Of a stretch of 48,267 bases of DNA, positions 7,557 to 16,428 are shown piece by piece. Position 1 is the stretch's first letter, and each line of letters begins with the position of its first letter. Under the pieces are notes generated by a model that did not search any database, was not told where the DNA came from, and worked only from the letters and a program-made list of their open reading frames with translations. Source of the DNA: JBOGUF01 sp050696075 (lineage in GTDB: Bacteria; Chloroflexota; Chloroflexia; Thermomicrobiales; UBA6265); contig JBOGUF010000031.1 in assembly GCA_050696075.1 (NCBI GenBank), positions 1 through 48,267 on the forward strand, given 5' to 3'. The position numbers and the translations under genes were made by a program.

Positions 7557-8573
7557 TTACGGCAACCGCGGGTGGCGGGCGCCCGGGCCGAGTTCGCGTA
7601 ACCGCGCGGCGAGCGAATCCTCTGCCACTTGAAGGGCGGCCATTGCCGGGCGGACGGAGCGGGCCGAGGTCGCCGGCTCGCGTTCTTCCCGAATGGCCGC
7701 GAAAAACTCGGCATCTTGGCGGACGATCGGCGTCTCCGACCCATCGGTTGGCGGAGGGCCAGCGAGGACGCGGTCGCCGTCTCGCAGTCGCCGGTCGGCG
7801 AGGAGCACCGTCGTCTCCTCGCCGATGATAAGGCAGTCGTCGATAGCCATGTGCGCGTGGTAGGACATCGTCATGGTGGCGATTTGGTCGCGCGCGGTCC
7901 GCATGGTCAGGGTCAGGTCCATCGGGATGTCGAGGTTACCGCCGGGCAAGGCGACCTGGGCGACCGTATTGATGGCGTCGCCCCGATCGGCGACGCCGAG
8001 GAGCCAGAGGGCGGCATCGACGGCGTGGCCGCCGTGGTGCCAGAGCAGGTTGTCGGTCCAGGAACGTTGGCGGCCCTTCCAGTTGATGTTCTCGCGGCGG
8101 TCGAAGAGATACCGGCTGACGATCGCGTGTGGATGGATGGCGCCGGTGTCGATCAGCCGTTTCGCCTCGACGTAGGCGGGCAGGTAGCGGCGGATATGGC
8201 AGACCATGAGCCGCCGGTCGAGCGCATTGGCCAGATCGATCAGGCGGTCGGTCTCCGATAACGACAGCGCCAGGGGAATCTCGCAGAGGACGTGTTTCCC
8301 GGCCCGCAAGGCGCGTTCGGTCTGGTCAGCGTGGATCGGCGAGGGAGAGCAGATGACGACCGCTTCGACGGCGGGATCGGCGAGCAGCACGTCGAGATCG
8401 GTTGTCCAGCGCGGCATGCCGAACTCGCGGGCGAACGCCGCGGTCGGCTCCGGCAGCCGGCCCATCACGCCGGCCAGGTGCAAGGTCCGCCCGTCGGGGG
8501 TTGTTTGCAGCGCCTGGATGGCGCGGGCGTGGTCTTCGGCAATCGAACCGTAGCCAAGGATGGCGACATTCAC
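7557..8573 (-). CDS. Gfo/Idh/MocA-family oxidoreductase
   Basis: A 338-residue protein with a Rossmann motif (VAILGYGSIAEDH) at the very N-terminus. I placed the start at GTG 8573, with GGGAG about ten bases upstream; this puts the dinucleotide fold at residue 3, as is usual, whereas the longest frame adds 24 residues of arginine-rich sequence. The motif usually read EKP is CEIP here (HVLCEIPLAL), so the catalytic lysine is replaced by isoleucine. This may mean altered chemistry or a non-standard substrate. The WHHGGHAVDAALWLLG segment carries the conserved histidines. It is divergent from the AAA ATPase gene, with 155 bases between. Confidence 0.88.
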   Translation of the reverse strand: MNVAILGYGSIAEDHARAIQALQTTPDGRTLHLAGVMGRLPEPTAAFAREFGMPRWTTDLDVLLADPAVEAVVICSPSPIHADQTERALRAGKHVLCEIPLALSLSETDRLIDLANALDRRLMVCHIRRYLPAYVEAKRLIDTGAIHPHAIVSRYLFDRRENINWKGRQRSWTDNLLWHHGGHAVDAALWLLGVADRGDAINTVAQVALPGGNLDIPMDLTLTMRTARDQIATMTMSYHAHMAIDDCLIIGEETTVLLADRRLRDGDRVLAGPPPTDGSETPIVRQDAEFFAAIREEREPATSARSVRPAMAALQVAEDSLAARLRELGPGARHPRLP

Positions 8574-8728
8574 GTCATCGCTCCCGTTAAAGTGATGCCG
8601 ATCGACCGGCAATCGGCGTATACGGCGTCGCCACGTTGCGTCCAAGCCAAGCGCATGGCATGGTGCAGCCCGCGAGCGGGCCGCGCAAGGCCCGACACGA
8701 ATGCCAGTGAAATCGGAGGCTCGACGAA

Positions 8729-10219
8729 ATGCCCGACTCAGACCTGTCGCCCGCGGCGTTTGGCACGGCCTTTAAGGCGTTCATGGAGGCGGTGCTGCTG
8801 GAGGCGACGACGCCCGACGGGGCGTTGCTCGAACGCATCCGCGCCCACCTCGGGGTCGATCCGGCCCAACTCACGGTGACCACGGAGGCGTTTGACACTT
8901 TCGATCATCCCAACGTCCAGGTGGGGCTCGACCACTGTCTGAGCGTCGACGGCCGGACCGCCGAATTGGCCGGCGTCGGGTCGGACCATAAACACTACCT
9001 GGCGCTCGGCCTCTCCGACCTGCTGAGTCGCGGCGGCGGCAACCGGCCGCCACTGACCGAAGGGCCGGTCGACTACATCAACTTCCACCTGGCCGACGGC
9101 AAGGTGCTGCCGTGCGTGCAATTCGGGCTCTATCTTGTCGCCGCCGGCGACGAGCGCTTCGTCGTCTTTCTCGCCGGACCGCACGAGCACGGCCCACCCG
9201 ACCAAAAGCTCCGCGTCGAGGTGATGGCGACAAAGCCAGAAGTTGGGCAGGCGTTTCTGGCCGAACTTGTCGAGGCCTCGAAACGGCTCAACGTTTATCG
9301 CGGGCACGTCATCTCGCTCTCGCCCGGCGAACTCGGCATGGGACGGCAGACCCTCGTCGTCTTCCACAGCCTGCCGCGAGTCGAGCGTGACGATCTGATC
9401 CTGCCCAAAGGGGTGTTGGAACGGATCGAGCGGCACACGGTCGTCTTCGCGGAGCACGCCGACCGGCTGCTAGCCGCCGGACGCTCCCTAAAGCGCGGGT
9501 TGCTCCTCCACGGCCCGCCGGGCACCGGCAAGACGCTGACCGTGATGTATTTGACGAGCCGAATGCCAGAGCGCACGGTGGTGCTGACCACCGGAGCCGG
9601 GATGGGACTGTTGCGGCCGGTGACGCAACTGGCGCGGTCACTCGCTCCGGCGCTCGTTGTCCTGGAGGACGTGGACCTGATCGCCGAGGAGCGCGGCATC
9701 TCCTTCCATCGCACCGGGCCGCTCCTCTTCGACCTGCTCAACGAGATGGACGGGTTGCGCGACGACAGCGACATCATCTTCGTGCTGACGACGAATCGAC
9801 CGGACACGCTGGAGCCGGCACTGGCCGCCCGCCCGGGTCGGATCGACCTCGCCGTCGAGTTGCCGCTACCCGATGCCGAGGGCCGGCGTCGCCTCCTGGA
9901 ACTGTACGCGCGAGGTCTGGAGATACGCGACGTCGACTTCGACCGAATGGTGAAGCAGACCGAGGGCGCCAGCCCGGCCTACATCAAGGAATTGCTGCGC
10001 AAAGCCGCCGTCCTTGCGGCCACGGATGGCGAGGAATTGGTCGTTACCGGCGCGCACCTCGAGGCCGCGCTGGCGGAGTTTGCCGAAGGCGGAAAGCGGG
10101 CGCAGCGGATCCTCGGCTTTCATCCGGCAGGCGAACCTGGTTTCGACACGGCGTTGTCGGGACGCCCAACGATACCTGGCAGCGCCGGTGGCATACCTCC
10201 TGCACCGTTCGACGAGTGA
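8729..10219 (+). CDS. AAA-family ATPase
   Basis: A 496-residue protein with a roughly 230-residue N-terminal region of unknown fold, then one AAA module. The Walker A motif HGPPGTGKT lies near residues 259-267, Walker B (VVLEDVDLI) near 309-317, sensor-1 LTTNRP near 353, and an arginine-finger region (ARPGRID) follows. The architecture recalls Bcs1- or ARC-like single-ring remodelling ATPases. The helicase or protease partner, if any, is not evident. The start has GGAGG nine bases upstream. The next gene, a Cys-rich four-helix-bundle protein, begins 33 bases after the stop and is probably co-transcribed, so the ATPase may act on a metal-related or stress-damaged client; this is inference. Confidence 0.88.
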   Translation: MPDSDLSPAAFGTAFKAFMEAVLLEATTPDGALLERIRAHLGVDPAQLTVTTEAFDTFDHPNVQVGLDHCLSVDGRTAELAGVGSDHKHYLALGLSDLLSRGGGNRPPLTEGPVDYINFHLADGKVLPCVQFGLYLVAAGDERFVVFLAGPHEHGPPDQKLRVEVMATKPEVGQAFLAELVEASKRLNVYRGHVISLSPGELGMGRQTLVVFHSLPRVERDDLILPKGVLERIERHTVVFAEHADRLLAAGRSLKRGLLLHGPPGTGKTLTVMYLTSRMPERTVVLTTGAGMGLLRPVTQLARSLAPALVVLEDVDLIAEERGISFHRTGPLLFDLLNEMDGLRDDSDIIFVLTTNRPDTLEPALAARPGRIDLAVELPLPDAEGRRRLLELYARGLEIRDVDFDRMVKQTEGASPAYIKELLRKAAVLAATDGEELVVTGAHLEAALAEFAEGGKRAQRILGFHPAGEPGFDTALSGRPTIPGSAGGIPPAPFDE

Positions 10220-10252
10220 TTGCAAGAAGGAACCGCGACGGAGGGGATGGCC

Positions 10253-10594
10253 ATGCGGGACGTGACCAACAAGATGGAGCCATGCATCGAGGCATGCGAG
10301 GCGTGCCACGGCGCCTGCGAGGAGACGATCGTCCACTGCCTGAAGCAGGGTGGGACACGTTCGGAGCGCGACCACGTCCGGCTGCTGATGGACTGCGCGC
10401 AGATCTGCGCGACCAGCGCCGACTTCATGCATCGCGGCTCTGACTTTTACGAGCCGGCCTGTGAGTTCTGCGCGGACGTCTGCGAGGCGTGCGCCGATGC
10501 CTGCGCCGACTTCCCGGATGACCCGATCATGCGTCACTGCGAGGAGCACTGCCGCCGCGCGGCGGCGGCGTGCCGCGAGATGGCCGCGACATAA
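10253..10594 (+). CDS. Four-helix-bundle copper-binding protein (DUF326 type)
   Basis: A 113-residue protein rich in regularly spaced cysteines (EPCIEACEACHGACEE, then C-x3-C-x2-C patterns such as CEFCADVCEACADAC). This matches the DUF326/Csp-like four-helix bundles that store Cu(I) through cysteines lining the bundle. No signal peptide is visible, which suggests a cytosolic form. I chose ATG 10253 because GGAGG lies eight bases upstream; ATG 10247 is too close to that site, and the TTG at 10220 has none. It follows the AAA ATPase gene closely. Confidence 0.85.
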   Translation: MRDVTNKMEPCIEACEACHGACEETIVHCLKQGGTRSERDHVRLLMDCAQICATSADFMHRGSDFYEPACEFCADVCEACADACADFPDDPIMRHCEEHCRRAAAACREMAAT

Positions 10595-10778
10595 TCCGTC
10601 TGCCAGCATGAGCCTGGATTGACAGCGATCCGCGGGCAGACTACGATCCCGTTGCTTGGTCAACCGGTCAACCAGTACATCGTGCCCTATGGTTGGCGTC
10701 CGTTCCGGCCTCGGCGCGTCATTGGAGGGTGTCCGGAGCGCGAGCGCGCGGGCGTTCAATTTGGACGAGCGGAGAGTC

Positions 10779-11831
10779 ATGAGCGAATTGTTCCGGGTAG
10801 GGATGTCCCGCGACTTTCTCACGCCGACGGGTGAGGTTGGTTGGGGCGAGATCGGCCTGGGGATGCTCGACGCCGCGCCCGGCGTCACCTGGGAGTTTCT
10901 GGCCGAGCCCACGCGAGAACTGGCGCCGGAGCACATCGCGGAGTACGACGCGGTGGGCGTCCTCGGTCCGCGCGTGACCGAGCGCTCGCTGGCCGGCGCG
11001 GAGCGGTTAGCGGTCGTCGCCCGCTTCGGGGTCGGCTACGACACCATCGATGTTGACGCCTGCACGCGCCACGGGGTTGCGGTGACTAACACGCCGGACG
11101 GCGTTCGCCGTCCGATGGCTAGCGCGACTCTCACCTTTGTCCTCGCCCTCAGCCACCGCCTCTTCGATAAGGATCGGCTGACGCGCACCGGTGGCTGGGC
11201 CGACAAACTCGCCTTCATGGGCTACGGTCTCACCGGCAAGACGGTCGGGATGATCGGGTTCGGCAATGTCGGGCGGGAAGTCGCGCGATTGCTTGCTCCG
11301 TTCGACGTACGGCGCATCGCCTGCGATCCCTACGTCGCCGCGGACGTCGCGGTCTCGCACGGCGTCGAGTTCGTCGACCTGGAGACGCTGCTGCGGGAGG
11401 CGGACTTTGTCGTCACGCTCTGCAACCTGACCTCCGAGACGCACCGTCTTCTCAACGCCGAGCGCATCGCCCTGATTAAGCCGACCGCGTTTCTGGTCAG
11501 CATGGCGCGCGGCCCGATCGTCGATCAGGCGGCGTTGACCGAGGCGCTGCGCGAGCGGCGTATCCGTGGCGCGGCTCTGGACGTTTTCGATCCGGAACCG
11601 GTCGACCCGGCCGACCCGATCCTGACGCTCGACAACGTCATCTTGGCCCCGCACGCGCTCTGCTGGACGGACGAGATGGCGCGGGGGGTTGGGCGAAGCG
11701 TCATGGAGAGCATCTTGGCGGTCGCGGCGGGCGAGCCGCCACGCTTCATTGTCAACCGCGCCGTGCTCGATTCGCCACGATTTCAGGAGAAGTTGGCCCG
11801 GTTGCGGGCGCTTCGACGGGTGGAGGCGTGA
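10779..11831 (+). CDS. D-2-hydroxyacid dehydrogenase, 3-phosphoglycerate dehydrogenase-like
   Basis: A 350-residue NAD-dependent dehydrogenase of the D-isomer-specific family. The nucleotide fold shows GFGNVGREV near residue 158. The catalytic set is an arginine (MARGPIVD, near 243), a glutamate (FDPEPVDP, near 273) and a histidine (LAPHALCW, near 292). Start ATG 10779 has GGAG five bases upstream. Its stop overlaps the ATG of the aldolase gene by one base (TGATG), so the two are coupled. Together with the aldolase and GntR gene it forms a likely sugar-acid or hydroxyacid catabolic operon. The substrate could be a hydroxypyruvate- or glyoxylate-like product. It is unlikely to be the serine-pathway SerA because the ACT regulatory domain is absent. 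Confidence 0.88.
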   Translation: MSELFRVGMSRDFLTPTGEVGWGEIGLGMLDAAPGVTWEFLAEPTRELAPEHIAEYDAVGVLGPRVTERSLAGAERLAVVARFGVGYDTIDVDACTRHGVAVTNTPDGVRRPMASATLTFVLALSHRLFDKDRLTRTGGWADKLAFMGYGLTGKTVGMIGFGNVGREVARLLAPFDVRRIACDPYVAADVAVSHGVEFVDLETLLREADFVVTLCNLTSETHRLLNAERIALIKPTAFLVSMARGPIVDQAALTEALRERRIRGAALDVFDPEPVDPADPILTLDNVILAPHALCWTDEMARGVGRSVMESILAVAAGEPPRFIVNRAVLDSPRFQEKLARLRALRRVEA

Positions 11832-12625
11832 TGCGCGCGAACGCGGTCAAGCGGACCCTGGCGGCCGGCGGCGTCTCGATCGGGACGATGATCTTCGAGT
11901 TCAGCACGACCGGCATCGGCCGCATCGCCGCCGAAGCTGGAGCCGACTTCGTCATCTTCGACATGGAGCACACCGGTTGGAGCATCGAGACGATCCGGAT
12001 GCTGATCGCCACCACACGTGCCGCCGAGACCGTGCCGATGGTCCGGGTGCCGGCGACGCAGTACCACCTGCTCTCCCGCCCGCTCGACGTCGGGGCAATG
12101 GGGCTGATGGTGCCGATGGTTGAAGACGAGGGCCAGGCCCGTCTCATTGTCCACTCGGCCAAGTACACGCCGCTGGGTGGACGAGGAACGGCCTTCACGA
12201 TCGCGCACGATGACTACCAGGCGGGCGACGTCACCGAGAAGATGCGCGGCGCGAACGACGAAGGGCTGCTCATCGCGCAAGTCGAGACTGCCCGTGGCGT
12301 GGAGAACATCGACGCCATCGCCGCCGTAGAGGGGGTCGACGTGCTCTGGATCGGCCACTTCGACTTGACGGCGTCGCTCGGCATCCCCGCCCAATTCGAT
12401 CACCCGCGCTTTACCGAAGCCGTCACGCGAGTCGTCGAGGCGTGCGACCGCCATGGCAAGACCGCCGGGATCATGGCCTCGAGTGTCGAGAACGCGCATC
12501 ATTGGATCGGCCAGGGCTTCCGCGCGGTCGCCTTTTCCGGCGACCTCTGGATCTACGGGCAGGCGCTGGCGGATGGCATCGGCGCGGTGCGCGCCGGTGT
12601 TGGGAACAGATCGCCCGCGAGGTAG
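11831..12625 (+). CDS. HpcH/HpaI-family aldolase
   Basis: A 264-residue class II pyruvate-type aldolase. The active-site segments are FDMEHTGW (E46, H47), the metal ligand E152 in AQVETARG, and D178 in IGHFDLTASLG. Members split 2-keto-3-deoxy acids to pyruvate and an aldehyde with a divalent metal. This fits as the step after a DgoD-like dehydratase, and the product aldehyde could be handled by the adjacent dehydrogenase. The ATG overlaps the previous stop by one base, with GGAGG four bases upstream. The exact substrate is not determined. Confidence 0.9.
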   Translation: MRANAVKRTLAAGGVSIGTMIFEFSTTGIGRIAAEAGADFVIFDMEHTGWSIETIRMLIATTRAAETVPMVRVPATQYHLLSRPLDVGAMGLMVPMVEDEGQARLIVHSAKYTPLGGRGTAFTIAHDDYQAGDVTEKMRGANDEGLLIAQVETARGVENIDAIAAVEGVDVLWIGHFDLTASLGIPAQFDHPRFTEAVTRVVEACDRHGKTAGIMASSVENAHHWIGQGFRAVAFSGDLWIYGQALADGIGAVRAGVGNRSPAR

Positions 12626-12706
12626 GGGCGAGGCGCCGACTCGTCCGGGTGCCAAGCCGGGAACGCCATGGCCGCGCGGTGCGGCATGGCGGGAGGGTCA
12701 GTCGTC

Positions 12707-13462
12707 ATGGATGCAAAGCTCGCCAGTATCGACCCGATTCGACGCGAGCCGCTGGCGACCCAGGTCGCGCGGCGGATTGTGGAGTTCATCCTCTCCGAGC
12801 AGGTCGAACCGGGCGAGCGTATGCCCTCCGAGCGGCAGTTGGCCGAGGCGTTCGGCGTCGGCCGGTCCGCGATGCGCGAGGCACTGAAATCCCTGTCGCT
12901 GATCGGTTTGGTCGAGGTGCGGCAGGGGGATGGCACCTACCTGCGCAAGGCAAATGCGGCCCTGCTGCCTGAGGTGATCGAGTGGGGTCTGCTTCTCGGC
13001 GAGCAACGCACGATGGATCTGGTCGAGGCGAGGCAGAAGATCGAAGCCGTCATCGCGGGGCTGGCCGCTGAGCGCCGGGACGAAAGCGATCTCGACGCTT
13101 TGGAGCACCTCATTCAGCGCATGGCGCGGGCGACCGACGTCGATAGCTTCGTTGAGGCGGATGTCGCCTTCCACCTCCGAGTGGCGGAGTGCGCCCGCAA
13201 TACCGTTCTGCGAGACATCCTCTCGAACGTACAGTCTCTCCTGCGCGCCTGGATCTGGCGCGTCATCGCCTCGCGCGGCGAAACAGGAACGTCTTACATC
13301 GAGCACGTCCCGATCTTCGATGCGATCGCGCGGGGCGACTCGGCCGCGGCCGCGGCCGCCATGGAAACCCACATTGCGTCCGCCAGCGAGCGCCTCCGCT
13401 TGGCCTTGGCGAACGCATCGCCCGCCACACCCGACGCCGAGGAGTTGGTGGCGCACGATTAG
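12707..13462 (+). CDS. FadR-subfamily GntR transcriptional regulator (FCD domain)
   Basis: A 251-residue regulator with an N-terminal winged helix (about residues 15-80; PSERQLAEAFGVGRSAMREALKSL) and an FCD ligand-binding domain carrying the metal/ligand residues D and H in VEADVAFHLR, H in YIEHVPIFDA and H in METHIA. I chose ATG 12707, with GGAGG ten bases upstream. It closes the dehydrogenase-aldolase operon and probably represses it, responding to a carboxylic acid effector. This is inferred from family and position. A strong intrinsic terminator follows about 100 bases downstream. Confidence 0.9.
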   Translation: MDAKLASIDPIRREPLATQVARRIVEFILSEQVEPGERMPSERQLAEAFGVGRSAMREALKSLSLIGLVEVRQGDGTYLRKANAALLPEVIEWGLLLGEQRTMDLVEARQKIEAVIAGLAAERRDESDLDALEHLIQRMARATDVDSFVEADVAFHLRVAECARNTVLRDILSNVQSLLRAWIWRVIASRGETGTSYIEHVPIFDAIARGDSAAAAAAMETHIASASERLRLALANASPATPDAEELVAHD

Positions 13463-13801
13463 CGATTGTGCACTCCGTCATGTCGGAGGGAGGCAGCCAG
13501 AACATCCATTCGGAAACCCCTGCCATTTCCGGTGCGGACGTGGTATCTTACGAGAGGCACTGGAAACGCAGAGGCCCTCTGGCCCGCTCGCGTTTCCGTT
13601 TTTTCGTTACAGCGTCAAACGTGCACTCTGCCGTCGGGCGGGGTGGGGATTGAAACCAGCCCCCTTCGGAGTAGAGCGAGTCATCCCGAAACACGCGGCC
13701 CCGCGCGCGTGACGGCGGCGCTTTTGATGTGAAACGCCCCGCATCGTGCTTGGCATTTGCCCGCGGTGTGTGTCGCTGTTGTGCGGGGTAGGGATGGATC
13801 G
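13463..13801. other. Intergenic gap with the terminator of the aldolase-GntR operon
   Basis: No gene is supported here. The gap holds the terminator at 13562-13604 and, further on, the leader of the next gene. I found no convincing -35/-10 pair. Confidence 0.6.
13562..13604 (+). terminator. Rho-independent terminator
   Basis: GGAAACGC at 13562-13569 pairs with GCGTTTCC at 13590-13597, with a smaller AGAGG/CCTCT stem inside the loop. A run of six T residues follows at 13599-13604. It ends the dehydrogenase-aldolase-GntR operon. Confidence 0.85.
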
Positions 13802-14458
13802 ATGGCGGAGTTCAAGTGGTTTGGGCACAACTGTTTTCGCATCCGCGCCCGTGAGGCGACGGTGATCACCGACCCGGTCGATCGGGTCACCGGCTATGCC
13901 CTGCCGAAGCAGACGGCCGACATCGTCACGATTTCGCACGAGCATCCCGGCCACACCAACCTGAACGCCATCAAGCCGGAATATCAGCTGGTGCGCGGTC
14001 CAGGCGAGTACGAGATGCACGGCGTTTTCATCACCGGTATTCGCACGTTTCATGATCAGGCGAAGGGCAAGGAGCGCGGATTCAACACGGTCTACGTGAT
14101 CGAGCTGGAGGGCATCGTCGTCTGTCACCTCGGCGATCTCGGCCACGCCTTGACTGAGGAGCAGGCCGAGGCGATGAGCAAGATCGACGTGCTCATGGTC
14201 CCCGCCGGCGGTGGCCACGTCATCGACTCGACGGTGGCCGCCGAGATCGTGAGCCAGCTCGAGCCAAAGATCGTCATCCCAATGCAGTTTGCGACCGCAT
14301 TCGGCGACAAGAAGCTCGATGGTCTCGAGCCGTTGAGCAAGGCGCTCGCGCTGGAAGCGCCGACCCCGGTCGACAAGCTGGCGCTGCGGCATGCCGACCT
14401 GGGCGAGACAATGCGCTTGGTCGTTTTGAGCCCAGACGGCGACGGAGCGAAGCGGTGA
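13802..14458 (+). CDS. Metallo-beta-lactamase-fold metal-dependent hydrolase (COG2220-like)
   Basis: A 218-residue protein resembling the UlaG/UPF0173-type metallo-beta-lactamase-fold hydrolases. The opening FKWFGHNCFRI supplies the usual early histidine. The zinc motif normally HxHxDH reads HEHPGH here, so the aspartate that binds the second metal is replaced by glycine. HLGDLGH and the late MQF segment follow the family order. The start at 13802 gives the natural N-terminus MAEFKWFGHN. The biochemical role is unknown. It is followed by a repeat-rich leader and then by the CTP synthase gene. Confidence 0.8.
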   Translation: MAEFKWFGHNCFRIRAREATVITDPVDRVTGYALPKQTADIVTISHEHPGHTNLNAIKPEYQLVRGPGEYEMHGVFITGIRTFHDQAKGKERGFNTVYVIELEGIVVCHLGDLGHALTEEQAEAMSKIDVLMVPAGGGHVIDSTVAAEIVSQLEPKIVIPMQFATAFGDKKLDGLEPLSKALALEAPTPVDKLALRHADLGETMRLVVLSPDGDGAKR

Positions 14459-14467
14459 CGACGAGCG

Positions 14468-14712
14468 GTCAGCCGTCAGCCGTCAGCCGTCAGGAGACGG
14501 TCGATTCCCGGCCGTCGACTCAGTATCGCCCTCGAATCGACGTACGACATGGGCAAGGAGAGGCGGCGCACCAGCGTCGCCTCTCTGCCATTGAGCCGTC
14601 AGCCGTCAGCATTTCACGGGCGGCCGACGAGTCGCTGAGCGTTGTGGTGGATCTGGTAGTAAGCGCGGGCATCGCACGCGGGATGGCTGACGGCTGACCG
14701 CTGACGGCTATC
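14468..14712. repeat. Segment bounded by inverted GTCAGCC tandem repeats
   Basis: Four head-to-tail GTCAGCC-like units occupy 14468-14494, further copies lie at 14594-14610, and inverted copies (GGCTGACGG...) are at 14685-14709. The interior contains the hairpin at 14558-14585. The arrangement resembles a small mobile palindromic element inserted between the metallo-beta-lactamase-fold gene and pyrG; no transposase is present. Confidence 0.65.
14558..14585 (+). promoter_or_regulatory. Strong hairpin in the pyrG leader region
   Basis: GAGAGGCG (14558-14565) pairs with CGCCTCTC (14578-14585). The inner GCGC/GCGT extends it to a 12-bp stem with one G-T pair and an ACCA loop. No T-run follows, so it is not a standard terminator. 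It may be part of the flanking repeat element or an RNA structure in the leader. Role unknown. Confidence 0.5.
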
Positions 14713-14731
14713 GGATACGCAGGGGGTTGAC

Positions 14732-16414
14732 ATGCCGAAGTACATCTTTGTGACGGGCGGGGTGGTCTCGTCGGTGGGGAAGGGAATCACGACGGCGTCG
14801 ATCGGCCGGCTGCTGAAGAGCCGGGGAGCGAGCGTCTCAATCATGAAGCTCGACCCCTATCTCAACGTCGACCCGGGAACGATGTCGCCCTATCAGCACG
14901 GGGAAGTCTTCGTCACCGACGACGGCGCCGAGACCGATCTCGATCTCGGCCACTACGAGCGGTTTATCGACGAGAACCTCTCCCGCGCCTCGAACGTCAC
15001 TACCGGCCAGGTCTATTCGGCCGTGATCGCTAAGGAGCGGCGCGGCGACTACCTCGGCGGCACGATCCAGGTCATCCCCCACATTACCAACGAGATCAAG
15101 AGCCGCATCCGCCTCGCCTCCCGCCAGCACGCCTCCGACGTCGTCATCGTCGAGGTCGGCGGTACGGTCGGCGACATCGAGGGGCAGGCGTTCCTCGAGG
15201 CGATCCGGCAGATGCGGCGGGAAGAGGGCCGCGCCAACTGCCTCTATTTGCACGTTACCCTGATCCCGATCATCGGCAGCACCGGTGAGTTGAAGACGAA
15301 GCCGACCCAGCAGAGTGTGCGCGAACTACGCTCGATGGGCATTCAGCCGGACGTCATCGTCTGCCGCGCCGACTGCCCGATCCCGGACGACGTCAAGGAC
15401 AAGATCGCGCTCTTCTGCGACGTCGATCCCGAGGCAGTGGTCGCCCTCCCGACCGCCGACACGATCTATGAAGTCCCGCTCATCCTCGAGGAGTCGGGCT
15501 TAGGGGATTACATCACTCGCCAACTGGGGTTGACCGCGCACGCGCCGGACCTCACCGAGTGGCGCCGGTTGGTGGAGCGGATCAAGACCCCGCATAGCAC
15601 GGTTAAGATCGCACTGGTCGGCAAGTACGTCGATCTCCACGACTCGTACATGAGCATCGCCGAGTCGTTGACGCACGCCGGATTGGCGCACAACGTCAAC
15701 GTCGAGATCGTCTGGGTCAACTCCGAAACGGTGACGCTGGACGAACTCGACAAGGCGCTGCGTCGCGTCTCCGGCATCCTGGTGGGGCCGGGATTCGGCC
15801 CGCGCGGCACCGAGGGGAAGATTCTCGCCGCCAGATTCGCGCGGGAGCGTGGCGTGCCGTATTTGGGCATCTGCTACGGATTGCACATGGCGGTGATCGA
15901 GGTCGCCCGCAACGTCTGTGGGTTCGAGAGCGCCAACTCGAGCGAGATCGATCCCGATTCGCCCCATCCGGTCATCGACCTGATGCCCGGCCAACATGGG
16001 GTCGAGAAGGGCGGCACGATGCGCCTCGGACTCTGGCCGTGTCGGCTGGAGGCGGGCACCAAAGCCGGAGAGGCATACGGCGACGGGTCGGTTCACGAGC
16101 GGCACCGGCACCGATTCGAGGTGAACAACCACTATCGCCAAGCGTTGGCCGATGCCGGGTTTGTTGCCAGCGGCGTTTCGCCGGATGGCAATCTGGTCGA
16201 GATCATGGAGCGGACCGACCACCCGTTCTTCGTAGGCGTGCAGTTCCACCCTGAGTTCCGCAGCCGCCCGGTGCGGCCGCATCCGCTTTTCCGCGACTTT
16301 GTCGGTGCCGCGGTGGCGACGTTGCCGGAAGGCGCGCAGCGCTCGCTGCCGCTGAATGGCACGGTCGCCGCGCGACCGGCCGCGGAACCAGTTTACGCGG
16401 GAACGCACGACTAG
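14732..16414 (+). CDS. pyrG: CTP synthase
   Basis: A 560-residue enzyme that makes CTP from UTP, ATP and glutamine, the last step of pyrimidine nucleotide synthesis. The N-terminal synthetase domain opens YIFVTGGVVSSVGKGI and contains the ATP-binding and UTP-binding segments. The C-terminal class I glutamine amidotransferase domain has the catalytic triad C381 (LGICYG), H506 and E508 (FHPEF). Length and order are those of the family. It stands alone, away from the pyrE-like gene at 23.2 kb. A repeat-rich leader precedes it. Confidence 0.98.
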   Translation: MPKYIFVTGGVVSSVGKGITTASIGRLLKSRGASVSIMKLDPYLNVDPGTMSPYQHGEVFVTDDGAETDLDLGHYERFIDENLSRASNVTTGQVYSAVIAKERRGDYLGGTIQVIPHITNEIKSRIRLASRQHASDVVIVEVGGTVGDIEGQAFLEAIRQMRREEGRANCLYLHVTLIPIIGSTGELKTKPTQQSVRELRSMGIQPDVIVCRADCPIPDDVKDKIALFCDVDPEAVVALPTADTIYEVPLILEESGLGDYITRQLGLTAHAPDLTEWRRLVERIKTPHSTVKIALVGKYVDLHDSYMSIAESLTHAGLAHNVNVEIVWVNSETVTLDELDKALRRVSGILVGPGFGPRGTEGKILAARFARERGVPYLGICYGLHMAVIEVARNVCGFESANSSEIDPDSPHPVIDLMPGQHGVEKGGTMRLGLWPCRLEAGTKAGEAYGDGSVHERHRHRFEVNNHYRQALADAGFVASGVSPDGNLVEIMERTDHPFFVGVQFHPEFRSRPVRPHPLFRDFVGAAVATLPEGAQRSLPLNGTVAARPAAEPVYAGTHD

Positions 16415-16428
16415 CGCGCGAATGCGCT

